Source: Elmis aenea
Lineage: Eukaryota > Arthropoda > Insecta > Coleoptera > Elmidae
NCBI GenBank assembly: GCA_947652605.1
Contig: OX393578.1
Location: 60,023,415-60,087,414, forward strand
Length of the DNA: 64,000 nucleotides
Reading direction: 5' to 3'
Position 1 is the first letter of the stretch. Every line of letters begins with the position of its first letter. A program made the translations under genes and the position numbers. Of this stretch, positions 24,011 to 35,830 are shown piece after piece. The notes below the pieces were generated by a model. It searched no databases. It saw only the letters and a program-made list of their open reading frames with translations, and was not told the DNA's origin.

Positions 24011-24966
24011 TCATTAAAAAAAAAAATTAAAAATGTCAGAGCAGTACCTTTTTATGCATTTTCTTTAGCAATCAAGCATTCTGAATGCTATAAAACAAAA
24101 TAATAAATTATAATTTATGTATAACAGTGCTACTGTTATATGTCTTCTTGAGACAGCAACATTAAATAGTGCATTTGATACGTATCTGTATATCTAAACA
24201 GTTTTTTATAATTATTTTATCTGCAAAACCACTACAAAAATAAATCTTTTTACGACAATCAGTACAGAACTACATGGCAATAAAAATAAACGGCTTCTTA
24301 CGGTACAATTTCGTCGAAATTTTGCATGTTTATGTCTTTTAAGTTCATTTTTACACTTGTTGGATGTTTGGGTCACTTAGATCTGCAAGTGATTGGTATA
24401 CAACACGCGACTATAAATAATTTTCAGGATGTTAAATCTGTTTGATGCATTTAAACTAAACGTTAATAATAGTATGAAACAGATTAAATGCAACATTTTT
24501 AATATTTAATATTTCGAGGAATTTTTCTATTGTCTGTGTAATTTTTACTATAGCAGTTACCCTAGCAGTTGCCATTGACGATTTAAAGAGTATAAAAGTA
24601 AGGAAAGAACTAAAAAATTGAAAAACAAAGGTAATTTTTGCGATCGCGTTAGCTATGAAACCATCAGAGATAACGTCCAAATTCTTTTATTTACTGATGC
24701 GCGCATCATTTGCAAGTTAAATGGAGCAAAGTTTTTGAAAATATCTTAAACGGTTCTGGAAAAAACGAAACCGCTTCAAAAGCGTTATGATTTGAGAAAT
24801 TGTGGTTTGTCTGTTATAACCATTGAATAAAAAGATAAAGGAATGAGCTTTTGATACTATACTGCAGCGTTTGAGCGGCGACGGAAATGACGAAATAAAT
24901 GGCCTCTGATGGCATCCGGTTTTGACAGGTCAAACAGTCAAGAAATTTAGGGTTTTGTGTGCTACA

Positions 24967-25037
24967 ATGGTTAGCTGCAGATCTTGTAGTCTTACTAAGT
25001 CAAAAAATTTTGAAGATTTAAAGATTACGTATCATAG
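24967..25037 (+). CDS. Possible first exon of a THAP-domain protein
   Basis: ATG in good context (ACAATGG) begins MVSCRSC, then a Lys-rich segment and KITYHR, ending at a GTTAGT donor. This is the start of the THAP zinc finger (C-x2-4-C, then a F/Y-H-R/K-F-P motif), a DNA-binding domain found in host proteins and in P-element transposases. The partial copy at 25328-25378 reads KITFHR and ends at GTAAGT, an even better match at both points. The rest of the domain (W, C-x2-H, AVPTIF) should lie in later exons; I could not find them within 2 kb. It may be a host gene exon with a long first intron or a remnant of a THAP-bearing transposon. Confidence 0.5.
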
Positions 25038-25102
25038 GTTAGTAGACATTAATATTTTGTAGTATAATCATGTATTGAAAATTTGATGTGGTCTGTCAAA
25101 AT
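24986..25102. repeat. 117-bp direct repeat, left copy
   Basis: This segment (most of the THAP-like exon, its donor and the first 65 bp of intron) recurs at 25327-25443 with only a few substitutions. The two copies abut a 224-bp Helitron-related segment on either side, like an extremely long target duplication. Confidence 0.9.
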
Positions 25103-25326
25103 CGTCCATGATTGATAAAAGAGAATTCTACGTAGTCGCCTTTGACGAGCGCGAAGCGCGAGTTTCAGATTATCAACAAAAGAGAATTCTACTCATTTGC
25201 ATCTCGATTATTGATAAAATAAAATTAATTGCCGATAAAAGTGATTTCTACGTTCTTGCTCTCGACGAGCGCGAAGCGCGAGTCGACTAGCGTTGTAGGA
25301 GCCCCGAAGGGGCTCCGGAACCGCTA
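25103..25326 (+). mobile_element. Helitron-related segment
   Basis: The segment is GC-richer than its surroundings and holds GATAAAAGAGAATTCTAC and GAGCGCGAAGCGCGAGT in repeated order (about 25113 and 25145, then about 25233 and 25267, with an additional copy of the first motif at about 25178). The same pair of motifs occurs in the Helitron at 51507-51898 on the opposite strand. A 19-bp GC hairpin (GGAGCCCCGAAGGGGCTCC, 25298-25316) followed 7 bases later by CTAG|T is the structure of a Helitron 3' end. The 5' side begins A|TC, also Helitron-like. A small plus-strand frame over it is a repeat artefact. Confidence 0.65.
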
Positions 25327-25443
25327 GTAGTCTTACTAAGTCAAAAAATGTTGAAGATTTAAAGATTACGTTTCATAGGTAAGTAGACATTAATATTTTG
25401 TAGTATAATCATGTATTGAAAATTTGATGTGGTCTGTCAAAAT
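25327..25443. repeat. 117-bp direct repeat, right copy with partial exon
   Basis: Second copy of 24986-25102. It includes the last 51 bp of the exon-like sequence and a consensus GTAAGT donor but lacks the ATG, so it could at most be skipped or produce a truncated reading frame. Beyond it the original intron seems to continue (TTGTATGTCATATC). Confidence 0.9.
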
Positions 25444-25455
25444 TGTATGTCATAT

Positions 25456-25650
25456 CAGTGGCGTGCATTTGTGTACAGCATATTTTTTAACTCTCATAAT
25501 AAACAATCCAAATATTGATGTATGATGTCGTTTTTATAATTCCCTCAACCACAATACAAGAAATAAAAAAGTAAATAACAGGCTCAAGTCAAAACAAAGC
25601 AAATATTTACATTATTCAATACATATTTATAAATGTTAGATACGCCACTG
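25456..25650. mobile_element. Small hAT-like element, CAGTGGCGTRC ends
   Basis: CAGTGGCGTGC at the left is mirrored by the complement of CAGTGGCGTATC at the right, 195 bp apart. CAGTGGCGTA is a common hAT terminus in insects. The immediate 8-bp flanks do not match, so either they have decayed or the ends were formed by rearrangement. AT-rich interior, no coding. Confidence 0.55.
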
Positions 25651-27985
25651 AGAAGCGGAAACGTGCATCCGCCATATTGAGAGGCTAACCTGGACGCCTT
25701 AGTATCGCTATAACCCTCCTTCCTTTATCTTTTTTATTTAATGGTTATAACTAAATCTTTGCGACTTGCAAGGGCGTTTAACCTAGGGAAAGCCGCTGTT
25801 ACAAGGGTCTTGGTTCTTCACTAATAACCACTTATTTGTTTTTTTTTTATCGACGCTGCCATGTTGTATTTTCTTTGCAGAAAGTTGTTACTGGTTTTTT
25901 AAAATTGGCAATTGCAGTTAAATTCATGTCTTAACAACCCTGAGTTTATTTCAAACCACGTGGGTCGGTGAACTGAAAGTTTTAAAATGCTTGAGGTAAC
26001 TTCAATATTACCACTCAATAATTTACGCTGTTGGTTGTCGCGAACATAAAATTTTGCATAACATCCTGCAATTTTTTTCCAATCTTCTTTCAAGTTCTTT
26101 GCTCCAATGTAATAAACTATGTTTAACGAATATTTGCTCACGGCAAATTGAAATAAGAGGCTGATAACAAGTTACAATATGTATAACATTAAGTTAAATT
26201 TTTATTGTGTCTATTAACCTATTACAGAGAGCCATCATTAACATTTAAACAAACCGCAGGAATCACGGAGAGACTGATTGTGAAACTGTGGCCTTATGAT
26301 GAGGTAAAGCTACACGTGTTTTATGTCATAATCTAAATATATGTATATTAGCTTTTAAATATGGTAAACTTGCAATAACTTAAATTGGCAACGCTTATGC
26401 AGATTATGTATTAACATTCGTAACGAAATTACCAGTTCTTAGGTTATAAAAGTATTTGACAATGGTCTACATTTTTGTCATAAATATCCATCAACTTTTA
26501 CACTGTTTTTGTAAGACCTGTAAATACATTTTCATTTAAGATTGTGATGAATCAAAGCCTTCTTCGATCGTGTAAGCGATTTATATGTTACATTTTAACA
26601 AGGGTAAAATAATTTTGGATTTATTTGATTGCTTTTATTCACTTCAAGAAAATTTTCCTTCTTCTTCTTCACTTATTAGGCTATTGCGTCCCTAACGTCC
26701 CTTTGAATTACTCTTCTCGCCACATTTTCTTCAATATTTTTACGTTTCTTTTTCTTCTTCTTGGTGCTTTATTGATCTATTTGCTTCGGGTTCCGATGTT
26801 TTCATTTTTTTTTTAGTTGTTGTAGGTACATATCAGAAGAGCAGATAGGAGTAGCTGGAAGTTATCGTAAGAAACTTACCTTTACGAAAAACAAGAGACA
26901 GGCCCAAAGATTCTGGAAGGATCAAACGGACTATTCAATGCAGCAAATGAATCACGAGGAAGAAGATTAGAAATATATACACAACTGGAAAAGTGGTTGA
27001 GAGAAGGAAGAAAGCGTCAGCTCTATATACACAAATAACTTATTTTTCTTTTAACCTATACTGCAAATCTATACTCATATCTTCATCAATAGTTTTCTTG
27101 ATTATTAGCCCATGGAGTGTCACTTACTAATTAATATTTAACATCGACATAAACTTAACATTGCTGTAAATATTTGTGTTAAAATTCTTATTCAAATGCC
27201 TTTTGTTTGCGCAAAACAAATATGAGATCATGTTGACCATTAAAGTGCAATTTTTATAAAAGAAAAGCGCAAACAAATAATGAAAATTCCTTATTAAATC
27301 CCGACTTGATGTAAATGGACAATTTTTAATAACTTACATAAGTAAATCTTGCTACAATCATTACTCATGCATAACTCTGAGCATATGTACGTAGGTCCAG
27401 GTGATCAATCAAGTTTTTATGGTTATTTATGAATAACATTGTTATGTTTATCGATTTTATAATCAATGCACAACAAGAACAAAAGAAGGTGTGTTTATTA
27501 ATAGTGTTTCAGTTGTGACCATCGCCTGTATGTGTGAAAACAAAGATAAATGTTTGGAAAATTGAAGATGCTAATTTAAAATTGGTTCATGGTTAAATAT
27601 ACACTGCAGATACATTTGCCTTTTTTCAATTTTTGATCATGATTTGTGTAAAATATGTTAGAACCTACAACCTACTGAAGGTAATTATTGATTTTTAGTT
27701 TGTAAATAAATACATGAAAATTTAAGTCTATAGTCTTGGTTTAAAATTTGCTAAACGTTTTTTAAACAAAAGAAGGATAAAAAATTGTTATTTTGAGTGA
27801 AAATAATGTTTCCATGAACATATCAGCCAACTGCGTTGATTAAAAATTTTTAATCGTTTGTACAATAATTTATTTTACTAGATACAAAAAAAATATCGTT
27901 GGAAAAACTTTTTAAAAATCAGTATTAGGTCTGGATATGGTATAAATAACATGTGAATAATGTTTTAAATTAGTTGTCTTACATT
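25651..27985. other. No supported gene; possible LINE tail at about 26650-26700
   Basis: A CTTCTTCTTCTTCACTTATTAG string near 26665 resembles, on the minus strand, the GAAGAAG tails of the non-LTR fragments here, but no protein remnant precedes it. A plus-strand segment at about 26870-27010 reads QETGPKILEG and YTQLEKWLREGRK without stops; the family is not recognised. The 80-codon minus frame at 25899-26141 is also unrecognised. Confidence 0.3.
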
Positions 27986-28173
27986 CATGGGCGACCACAG
28001 GGGGGGAGGGATAACAAGGCACCTGCTTCCCCCCCAGATCGAGTAAAATTAAATATGTGGAAGACTTGTAAAAACAAATCATAAAAATTAAAAAACTCAA
28101 TTAAAAATATATATATTATTATTGGTCTCTATGCTTTGCCCCTCCCCTGGAAAATTTTCTGCGGACGCCCATG
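27986..28173. mobile_element. Small hAT-like element with perfect 8-bp target duplication
   Basis: The ends CATGGGCGACCACAG and (complement) CATGGGCGTCCGCAG differ at two positions. CTTACATT immediately precedes (27978-27985) and follows (28174-28181) the element, a perfect 8-bp duplication that fits hAT insertion. Runs of G (GGGGGGGAGGG) on the left and C (CCCCTCCCC) on the right lie just inside the ends. The same family occurs at 2950-3144. There is no transposase. Confidence 0.85.
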
Positions 28174-28181
28174 CTTACATT

Positions 28182-31100
28182 CACAAATATTTCGAGTTTT
28201 CTTTAAAAAAAAAATTAATTACTATAATCTATGCTTTTTTGTTATTGCTATTTTATGACATAAATGACAAAATGCACTAAAATTCTCATTAAATCATGAC
28301 ACGATGATGCCATGTAAAAACGTCATTTAACTTAAACAGTCGGTAATGGAGTCTAAAATGTAAATATATTGGATTAAATTCTTGTTGAATAAGATAAGCA
28401 ATTATAATTGCAAATGTAAGGTAAGTCACAACGCCTACTACAGAACAGTTGAAGAATATATGAAGTTGATTAACCGACCAGTGCTGTTAATGTTGGCAAT
28501 TTGAATTCCTCTGGTATTTATTGGTACCGTTAATTGTTAAGTTAATGTTTATGATATTACAGAGTCACTTTGAATTACTTTGTGTTTTTTAATGACTTTA
28601 AATACTAGATTCTATACGTAAACTTAAAATAATTACAAAAAAATATTATAAATTAATGATTGTAACTACTTCTGGATTTTACATTGTAAACTGTAAGAAC
28701 ATTAGCATAACTTTTTAATATTCTTAATATCACGCTTATTGTTAAAAATTCTCGAGCTTTTAGGTAAACAAAATAGATGATAAAAGAAATTAAAAAGCCC
28801 CCATTTTAGTTAATAGAATTCGTCAAGAATGAAACTAGCAATGGTCAAACTAAAACTGTGTTAAAAGTGACCATTTAAATTAATTATAAAAAGGCTTACT
28901 TAGTTTATAAATAAACTTTTAAATAATTAAGAAATTTTCTGACGAAGGCATGAAAGTTCAGTTTCTTTGTAAAAGGTATTTCTCATTGGTAATAAGATAA
29001 ATGATTTTTAATCAAACCTATTTCATACATTATGTTTCAAAAATGTAGCTACATTTTCATTTTAACTTTTTGTGTCTTATTATAATCTGCACCATGTAAT
29101 TGTTATTTGGTTGTAGATCCTGTATACTTGCTTAAAATTATTTTTGTACAGTTCCTGCAAAAATTTTTAAAACAGGCCTCTTACTGCTACTATAATTGAT
29201 AAGCTTACTCAAATAACAATTTATGTTTAATAATTTCTTGTCATGTACTAGAAATGTCTGATCGATGAGATTATAAGTAAGGAAATATGTACTTAAGCAA
29301 CTGAACTATACTTATCTGGATGCACGACTTGAAGTGAAGCGAGGCACAAGCTGGCTGTGCATTTGCTGGCAATATAATAATTAACAAACTTTTAAAATCT
29401 TTTATCTCCATCTACACCTAATGACTAGCTATCTTCATATTTTACTTAATGTTTTCCATGCCTTGTTTATTTAGTTAATAATTCTCTTCAGCTGACTTAA
29501 CATGCGTGGTTGTGTGGTGGTTTTCAAAGCTTTAATGGATTTGATTTCCAGTATATTGCAGCTGCATTTTTTTTAAACCATACAGTCAAGTCATAATCTA
29601 TGTTTTTTTGATTTTAAGTTTAGAATTATAGAAAACAAAACAAGTATTTTCGCTCTAAAAACACCTAGAAAACGCAAAGTGAATCAAACTAGAAGACTTT
29701 ATGAACGAGGAAGAAGATATGTATTCAGTCTTTCGTAATAAACAATGCAGATTTTATGAATAAATAAGTTAATATAATAATCAAAGAGCAAACTCTGTAA
29801 TCCAGTAATTATAACGTTCGCATCGAAGTTATGAAATAACATGATTAAGGCAAATTAACGTTTTTGCATGTTTTTTGTTCACTTAGCCTGCGGTGGAAGA
29901 AAAATAAATTCAACTATACACAGACGTGAACAATAAATCAGAATCTATTTATTGAACATCAATAAAAATTGAGACTGCATTTTAATTTGCCATATCAAAA
30001 ATGTGTTACACGAATGTTTAAAAATAATAAATTTGAATCATCCGAAATATATGCGAATTTCAAGGTTGACTTTGATTAGCATGTTGTGCTCCTACTCCCA
30101 AATGTATAGTTAATGTATGTTACCACAGCCATCTTGAGCGATATGTAAAAATAGATCAACAAAAACTAAATAAATTTATTGAAGTGTTTGGTATGCATCG
30201 CCTAATTCGCTCTGCTTTTTTGCGTTCTTGGCCGTGGTGGTTAGAACTCATTTAGCAAATGTCAGTTCTGGCCATGATATTTTGCGTTTTGGTCGTCGGA
30301 ATTGTGTTTGTAAGTCTGCGAAAAGATTACTGTAGATTATTACCAGAAAGAAAAGTTGTAAACATATACATTCAACAAGAATTACATAAAAAAAGATTAT
30401 TAATTTAGCTAATTTTTATTAATAAATGAATTACTTAAATCGTCAAACAGTTTATCAAAATCCCTATTTATAAAAACCAATAAATGAAAAATCTGTTGAT
30501 AAGAGAGGACAGTCCCGAAACTAGTTTAGATATACCTAAAAATAATTTAAAAAAAAACAAAACAGGTAAGTTTTAATAAAATGGATGCGCTCATTGGTAA
30601 ATAGAAAAATTTCGATTTTATCTCTGTCGGTTTCATGGCCAACGCGATCGCGAAAATTACCTATACTTATTACTCAACTTTTCAGTTTTTCCCCTATTTT
30701 TCCGAAGGAAATGGCCAATGGCACGTATAACTCTGCAAAACATTTAGTTTTAATGTTCTTGATGCAATAAACACAGCCTTGATCAGATTCTAGCGACAAA
30801 ATATTGTGACCCTCCCTCGTTTTGAAAAAAGGACTGACATGGAATCAAGCTGGAAAAAAAGCTACAGAGAGAATGGGGTTTGGAGAGGAGCCATCGCCTC
30901 GACACCGCCGGTAGAACAGGCTTATGGATAATGATAATTAAACTTTAAAGTAATTAAATCTTAAAATGTATGTTGATTTCTAACAAGAGCATGCAATTAA
31001 AAAAATGTGCATATAATATGACAAAGGCTTGTATAATCTAATAATAAAATCGACATTGTTTAATCTACACACCTTTTATGACACATGAATGTTAAAAATG

Positions 31101-31889
31101 TAATTAAGTATGGGCGCGAAAACTTGCAATTATGTACTTGTAGTTAAATTTAAACATCTCTTTATGAATGTATAAATTTTTATCGATTTTATTGTGCCTG
31201 TGACACACATAAAATAATATTATTGTAATACTTATTGTGTGTAATTTTTGTGCCATTTACTCTTTCAGTATCAAATAGAAAAAAGGTTATCAAAAATAAT
31301 CCACAATGAATAAAAAGACAAACATCATGAATAGTACCATGTAGATAGAGTTAAGTTATAATTTAAACAAAGAATGTTACGTCCTACATTACTAATTGTG
31401 TGTACTGTTTTGCATTGTGATTAGCGGTTTTTATAAAAGATATATGATCATTTTATTAAATTAACTAATGACACAAGACGTTAATTACTCCTACGCAGTA
31501 GTAACAGAGACAAAAGATCCGAAACGAATGTATTGCTAAATGTTTGAGTGTATGCTGTGTTGGTTTTACGTTTTACGTTTTACCAAGTCAATTAAATTAG
31601 CAAGGGAATACTAAACTAAAATACCAAGAAAGGCGCTTACGCCAATGAATTTAACGTGTTGTGGCTCTCAAAATAATGTTTTTCTTCGAATCAATGATTC
31701 TACATACGATTATGGAGATGTAACTGATTTTTGGACGTCATTCTGGAATTTTTCGCAGTTTTTTTGTTATATTTATGCAAATACGGTTATGTTTACAGGT
31801 TTATTATTTCTTCACTGTTCAGTGATGTAACTTGCAGTTCAAAATATATTTATTGCTTTATAAAACGATATAAAAAATAATAGAAGGAT
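28182..31889. other. AT-rich stretch without supported gene
   Basis: Nothing with a protein or repeat signature was found over 3.7 kb. A short GC-richer piece at 30820-30920 (GAGGAGCCATCGCCTCGACA) faintly recalls LINE 3' regions but is too short to assign. Confidence 0.4.
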
Positions 31890-32690
31890 AATATCAGATG
31901 TAGTTTTCTTCCACTCTTTTCTATTTTTGACTTTGGTCTTCCAATCTCTTATACCCTTTTCTTTTAAGTCTGATAGAACTGCTTCTCTCCACCGTCTTCT
32001 CGGTCAATCTTTTTTCTTGTAATCAATTGCTTGTCCCTTATATTTCTCATAAATTTCCCTCTTTGTTCTTCTCTCATACCCTTGTTCTGTTTTCCTTCCT
32101 CCCAAAACTCTTCTAAGTATTTTCCTCTCCGCTCTCTGCAATCTTTCCTGTGTATTCCTATTCAGTATCCAAGTTTCGCAGGATACTGTTGGTCGCAAAC
32201 GGTTTAGTAAAGGCGGAATTTAGCATCTCTAGATAGCTGTTTCACTCTTAGTAGTTGGTTCAAGGCTTTACCACATTTATTTGCTTTTGTTAATCTTGCC
32301 TCTATTTCTTTTTCTTCCTCAGAGTTTTTCGTTATTCTGGCACCCAGATAGACAAACTTGTCCGCCTCTTCCAGACTCCTTTTCTTCAATGTCGTAGTCA
32401 TTTCTAGGATTGCATTCTGCTGACTTCCTCAAATAGACATAACTTTACATTTCTTCTGGTTTAATTGCAACCCCATCTTAATCGCCTCCTCCACCAATCT
32501 GTTTGTCGCGTGTTGTAATTCCTTTATATTTCTGGCTATAATGGAGATGTCGTCTGCATATCCCACTATTTAATGGCTCGTACATTATATCTCCTTCCCG
32601 ATTCAGACTGCTGCTTCTTTTTGTCTTTTTTGTGTTATGTTGAATAGTAAATACGCTTGGCGTAATCCAATTTTCACTATTCTCACTGTT
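31890..32690 (-). pseudogene. Non-LTR retrotransposon fragment (RT palm to C-terminus, broken)
   Basis: Read on the minus strand with stops and frame changes, the order is: GLRQ and LLFNI near 32640-32680 (RT motif before the catalytic pair), YADDISIIA near 32555 (catalytic YADD), FVYLGARITK (32340-32360), SCETWILNRNTQERLQ and ILRRVLGG (32100-32190), and a tail with RRWREAVLSDLKEKG near 31950-32000. This is the typical order in RTE-like non-LTR elements. About 250 residues are represented out of some 900-1000. At least three stops or frameshifts make it inactive. No 3' tail repeat is visible, so the copy may be truncated at both ends. Confidence 0.8.
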
Positions 32691-35590
32691 AAACGAATAG
32701 TATTGTATAAAAAAAGGAAAATTTATTGTATAAAGTAGTTAAAACTCAATGTATTTGTAGGATTTCTTGGTAATTGCAATAGTTAGCAAGATTCTGATCT
32801 TAGATACCCTTTTAAAATTAATTTAACTGCTGTTAGATTTATAGTAGGGGTTTTCGAGTTACCTACCTCTAAAGAATTTCACGAATTGAAGAATGGGTCA
32901 TAACTTTTTTATTTTCGAAAATGTAATAAAATTTCATATGGCTTCTTGATAATTGTTTTTATGGAGCAGATGATCAGTGATTTGTAATTTTTGCAGGGAT
33001 TTATTTTCACAAAAAATAAAGCAAATTTGTATGAGACCTATTTTAAGCAATAATGTTTTGGAATAGAAATTTTCTGTGCTTACAGAAGGCGTAACAGCCT
33101 TTTGTGTATTTAAATTTTTTATTTAGTAATAATATTGGCAATATTTTTGTATATCTCTGCCCTTAAGCCAATCTAAATTGGAAACGTATTTTTGGTCTAA
33201 GTCAGTGAGCTTTCCAAAAGTGTTGGATTAATTTTGGAAAATTTACGTTTAGTTAAGACATTCCTGGACCAATTTTTTGCAAATTCGATTAAAAAGTTTG
33301 AAAAAACTTGTATTTAACGAAACTTACAAACATTTTTGAAAAATAATATCATATATCGTTCATTAAAGAAAAAATAAAATAGCTTTATGAAATTCTTAGA
33401 CACGTGGTTAAGAATAATTACATATTACTTAACACTATTTCATTCAATTAAAATTAAAAACGCATTTTGCCCAATGAATTGCTCAGAAAGATTTTTTGAA
33501 CAATTCTAATCGTACAAACCAAACCTCCTTAATTAGGAACCAAGCAAAATTAAACCTATTAACCCACGTAATAAGTTCGCATAAACCTTTTTTCTTTAAT
33601 ATAACATATAACACATTAACAGATCACTAATGCAAATGATATATCTGTGTATTTTTATCTATCCCCAGCCGTGGGCAAAGTGCTTGACGGTAGTATGGGT
33701 ACCACCTTTAGATGCGAACAGTAAATGAACATCAGTAGTTGATTGTAGTTGGCTGTGGCAACTGTGGTGGTGTAACTTTCAGTTTTTAAACACACACGCG
33801 GTAAGTGCATTAAAAAAAGTTTTATGAAATACATTTTTTTAATCTTCAAACATCGACTTTCATAAAAATAATTTTGATAGTTTACTTCAATTGATATTTA
33901 TTTAAAATGAGCTTGATATAAAAATTAAATAAACGTTGTTATTTCAACTAATAATTGTAAATGAATCGTTTAACGAAATTTCAAAGTTGATTGAAATTCT
34001 TTACGGTGATTTTAACAAGATAAATTAACTTTATACTTCAAAACGTGTGACAAACTGTTTAGACTTATATCTGTTATAAATCAGCATAACACTTAAACTA
34101 GAATCTAAACGAAATAACTAATTGCTGCTATAAATCACTGGAGTGACATTCAAAACATCTCGTGGTCATTAAAATATTCGCTTCTGGTGTTAATATAAAT
34201 ATTTTTTAGTTTTAACAGTTATTACATTTGTAAAACAATAAAATAAATACAAGTTCAGATAACGATTTAATACATACAAAACACTGAAAGTGCATCCAAG
34301 AATACGTTCCCTTGCAATCTTTAACACCACTATAAGGACAAGTTCATGCAAAATTTTGCTTCCTTAGCGAAATTGAAGTAGACATTCACTGATAAAATGC
34401 AACGTAGAGATTTTTTAATTCTTAGGATGCTATTTTAATTATGTGGCACTAACCTTTTGATTTTCTGGTTGATTAAGTTTTAAACGCGAGGTATATATAT
34501 AAAAACTTTTCAATGGGAGATTCGGAAATAGTTTGGCACGCGTGTAAAAAGTTTGCATAATTAATTTTGGCCTTGAAATCACTCTAATTGCGGAGATGTG
34601 TTTGTAATCGTATTTAACTTGTATAGTAATTGTTTTAAACATAAAAGTCTTATCCATACATGCTGGTTTAATTGGGCAAAGCTATAAACATTACACCGTA
34701 AAATTTGTTTTAAATAAGCCCAAATAGTATTGTCTATTAAGAAATTAAACAATTAAAATAGTTATATTTGTGTAAGGATTACATAATATATGACTTGTTA
34801 ATTTGGTAATAGTTGCCAATTTCAATAATTATTGTGTGAATATGTTTTAAAGTTTTTTATATTTGCTCAGACTTTTAAAATGAAGTGTCCAATTTATAAG
34901 TTAATTAAATTTTCTTATCCATGCAAATAAAAATTAAAAAACCTCAAAACATTTCATAAAATTGGTTGTATTTGTTAATTTAGTATTTAATCATGGTAAG
35001 GAGCATTACTTTAAGGCACTAGTTCCTCTGTATTTTGCATCATTTCTAGTCAAAATTGTTTAGAAAAATTATTCCGAAACGGTTTGATATAATATGTGTA
35101 AATGCAAAACAGATTCTTCGTAGCTATTACCTATAGATAAGGACATTTAACTAATTTTTATTGTATTATATACTGTAACAATTATGCATAAAAATTTGTT
35201 GAACGAGATTATTTTTTTAAATAAATTGGACAACTGTTAAATTAAAACAAAAAATTCAGTCAAATCTTCAAAATTTTCTTGAAAAAATTATTTAAAGTAG
35301 TATATTGTTTTAGTGAAATAACATTTTCTTGAAGAATATCTTAAGTAATTTCCAGACTCTCGACTCTTTGTTGTTTATTTATTTATTTATTCATTGGCAA
35401 CGATGCTAATTTAAATCTTTGTTGAGTTGATGAATTAATTTTTTTGTTAAAAGGTTGTATTGATTCTTAAATAATTTTTTGAATACAGATCTTCTCTTAA
35501 TGTAATTCCAAAACTTTATCAAAATCCATTAAGTATTATTTTTGAAGGGATGTTTTAATAGTGTTAATTAAATTGTTTGGTTTTATTTGG
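32691..35590. other. No supported gene
   Basis: The part 32860-33480 has phrases (GTCATAACTTTTTTATTTTCGA) like the interiors of the palindromic elements and may be an eroded copy. A strong acceptor (TTTTTATCTATCCCCAG) at 33649-33665 precedes a 50-60 bp open stretch ending in a stop; no family is recognised. TTTATTTATTTATTTATTC near 35377 is a simple repeat. Confidence 0.35.
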
Positions 35591-35830
35591 TATACAGGGT
35601 GTCCCAGATTAGATCTCTAGCATGGGGATCTCGTTTATTATAAGTGATACAGGTTTGCTTAAACAAGATAAATTATTCCCAAGTGTGAGTGGAGCTACCA
35701 TCAATTTTTTAAAGTACAAAATTCCTCGTCCTTTAGATGTTATAGCAAAAAATATAAAAATGTCGAATATCTTTTTCTCTCATAACTTTTTTGTCTTAAT
35801 AAGGATAACTATACTTTAAACAGATTTTCT
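35591..35830 (+). mobile_element. One-ended TACAGGGTGTCCCAG element (copy 1 of 3)
   Basis: Begins TATACAGGGTGTCCCAGATT, then GGGGATCTCGTTTATTATAA at about 35625 and a 150-bp body containing GTACAAAATTCCTCGT and TCTCATAACTTTTTTGTCTT. The same body recurs at 43914-44130 and 45742-45990. No right terminus is visible. The 65-codon open frame across it is not conserved among the copies and is not taken as a gene. Confidence 0.75.

Larger units (their letters stand above)
24815..25753. repeat. Inverted repeat of about 35 bp around the THAP-like exon
   Basis: GTTATAACCATTGAATAAAA (about 24815) and, in the other orientation, TTTTTTATTTAATGGTTATA (about 25730) with flanking AGATAAAGGA form an inverted pair about 0.9 kb apart. 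Divergent GC-richer DNA follows on the inner side of each arm. They could be transposon ends or two copies of a small repeat; similarity fades quickly outward. Confidence 0.4.

Noticed and set aside
25108..25290. Plus-strand frame with repeated FDEREARV-like phrases
   Set aside because: The phrases are translations of the Helitron repeat GAGCGCGAAGCGCGAGT, not a protein repeat.
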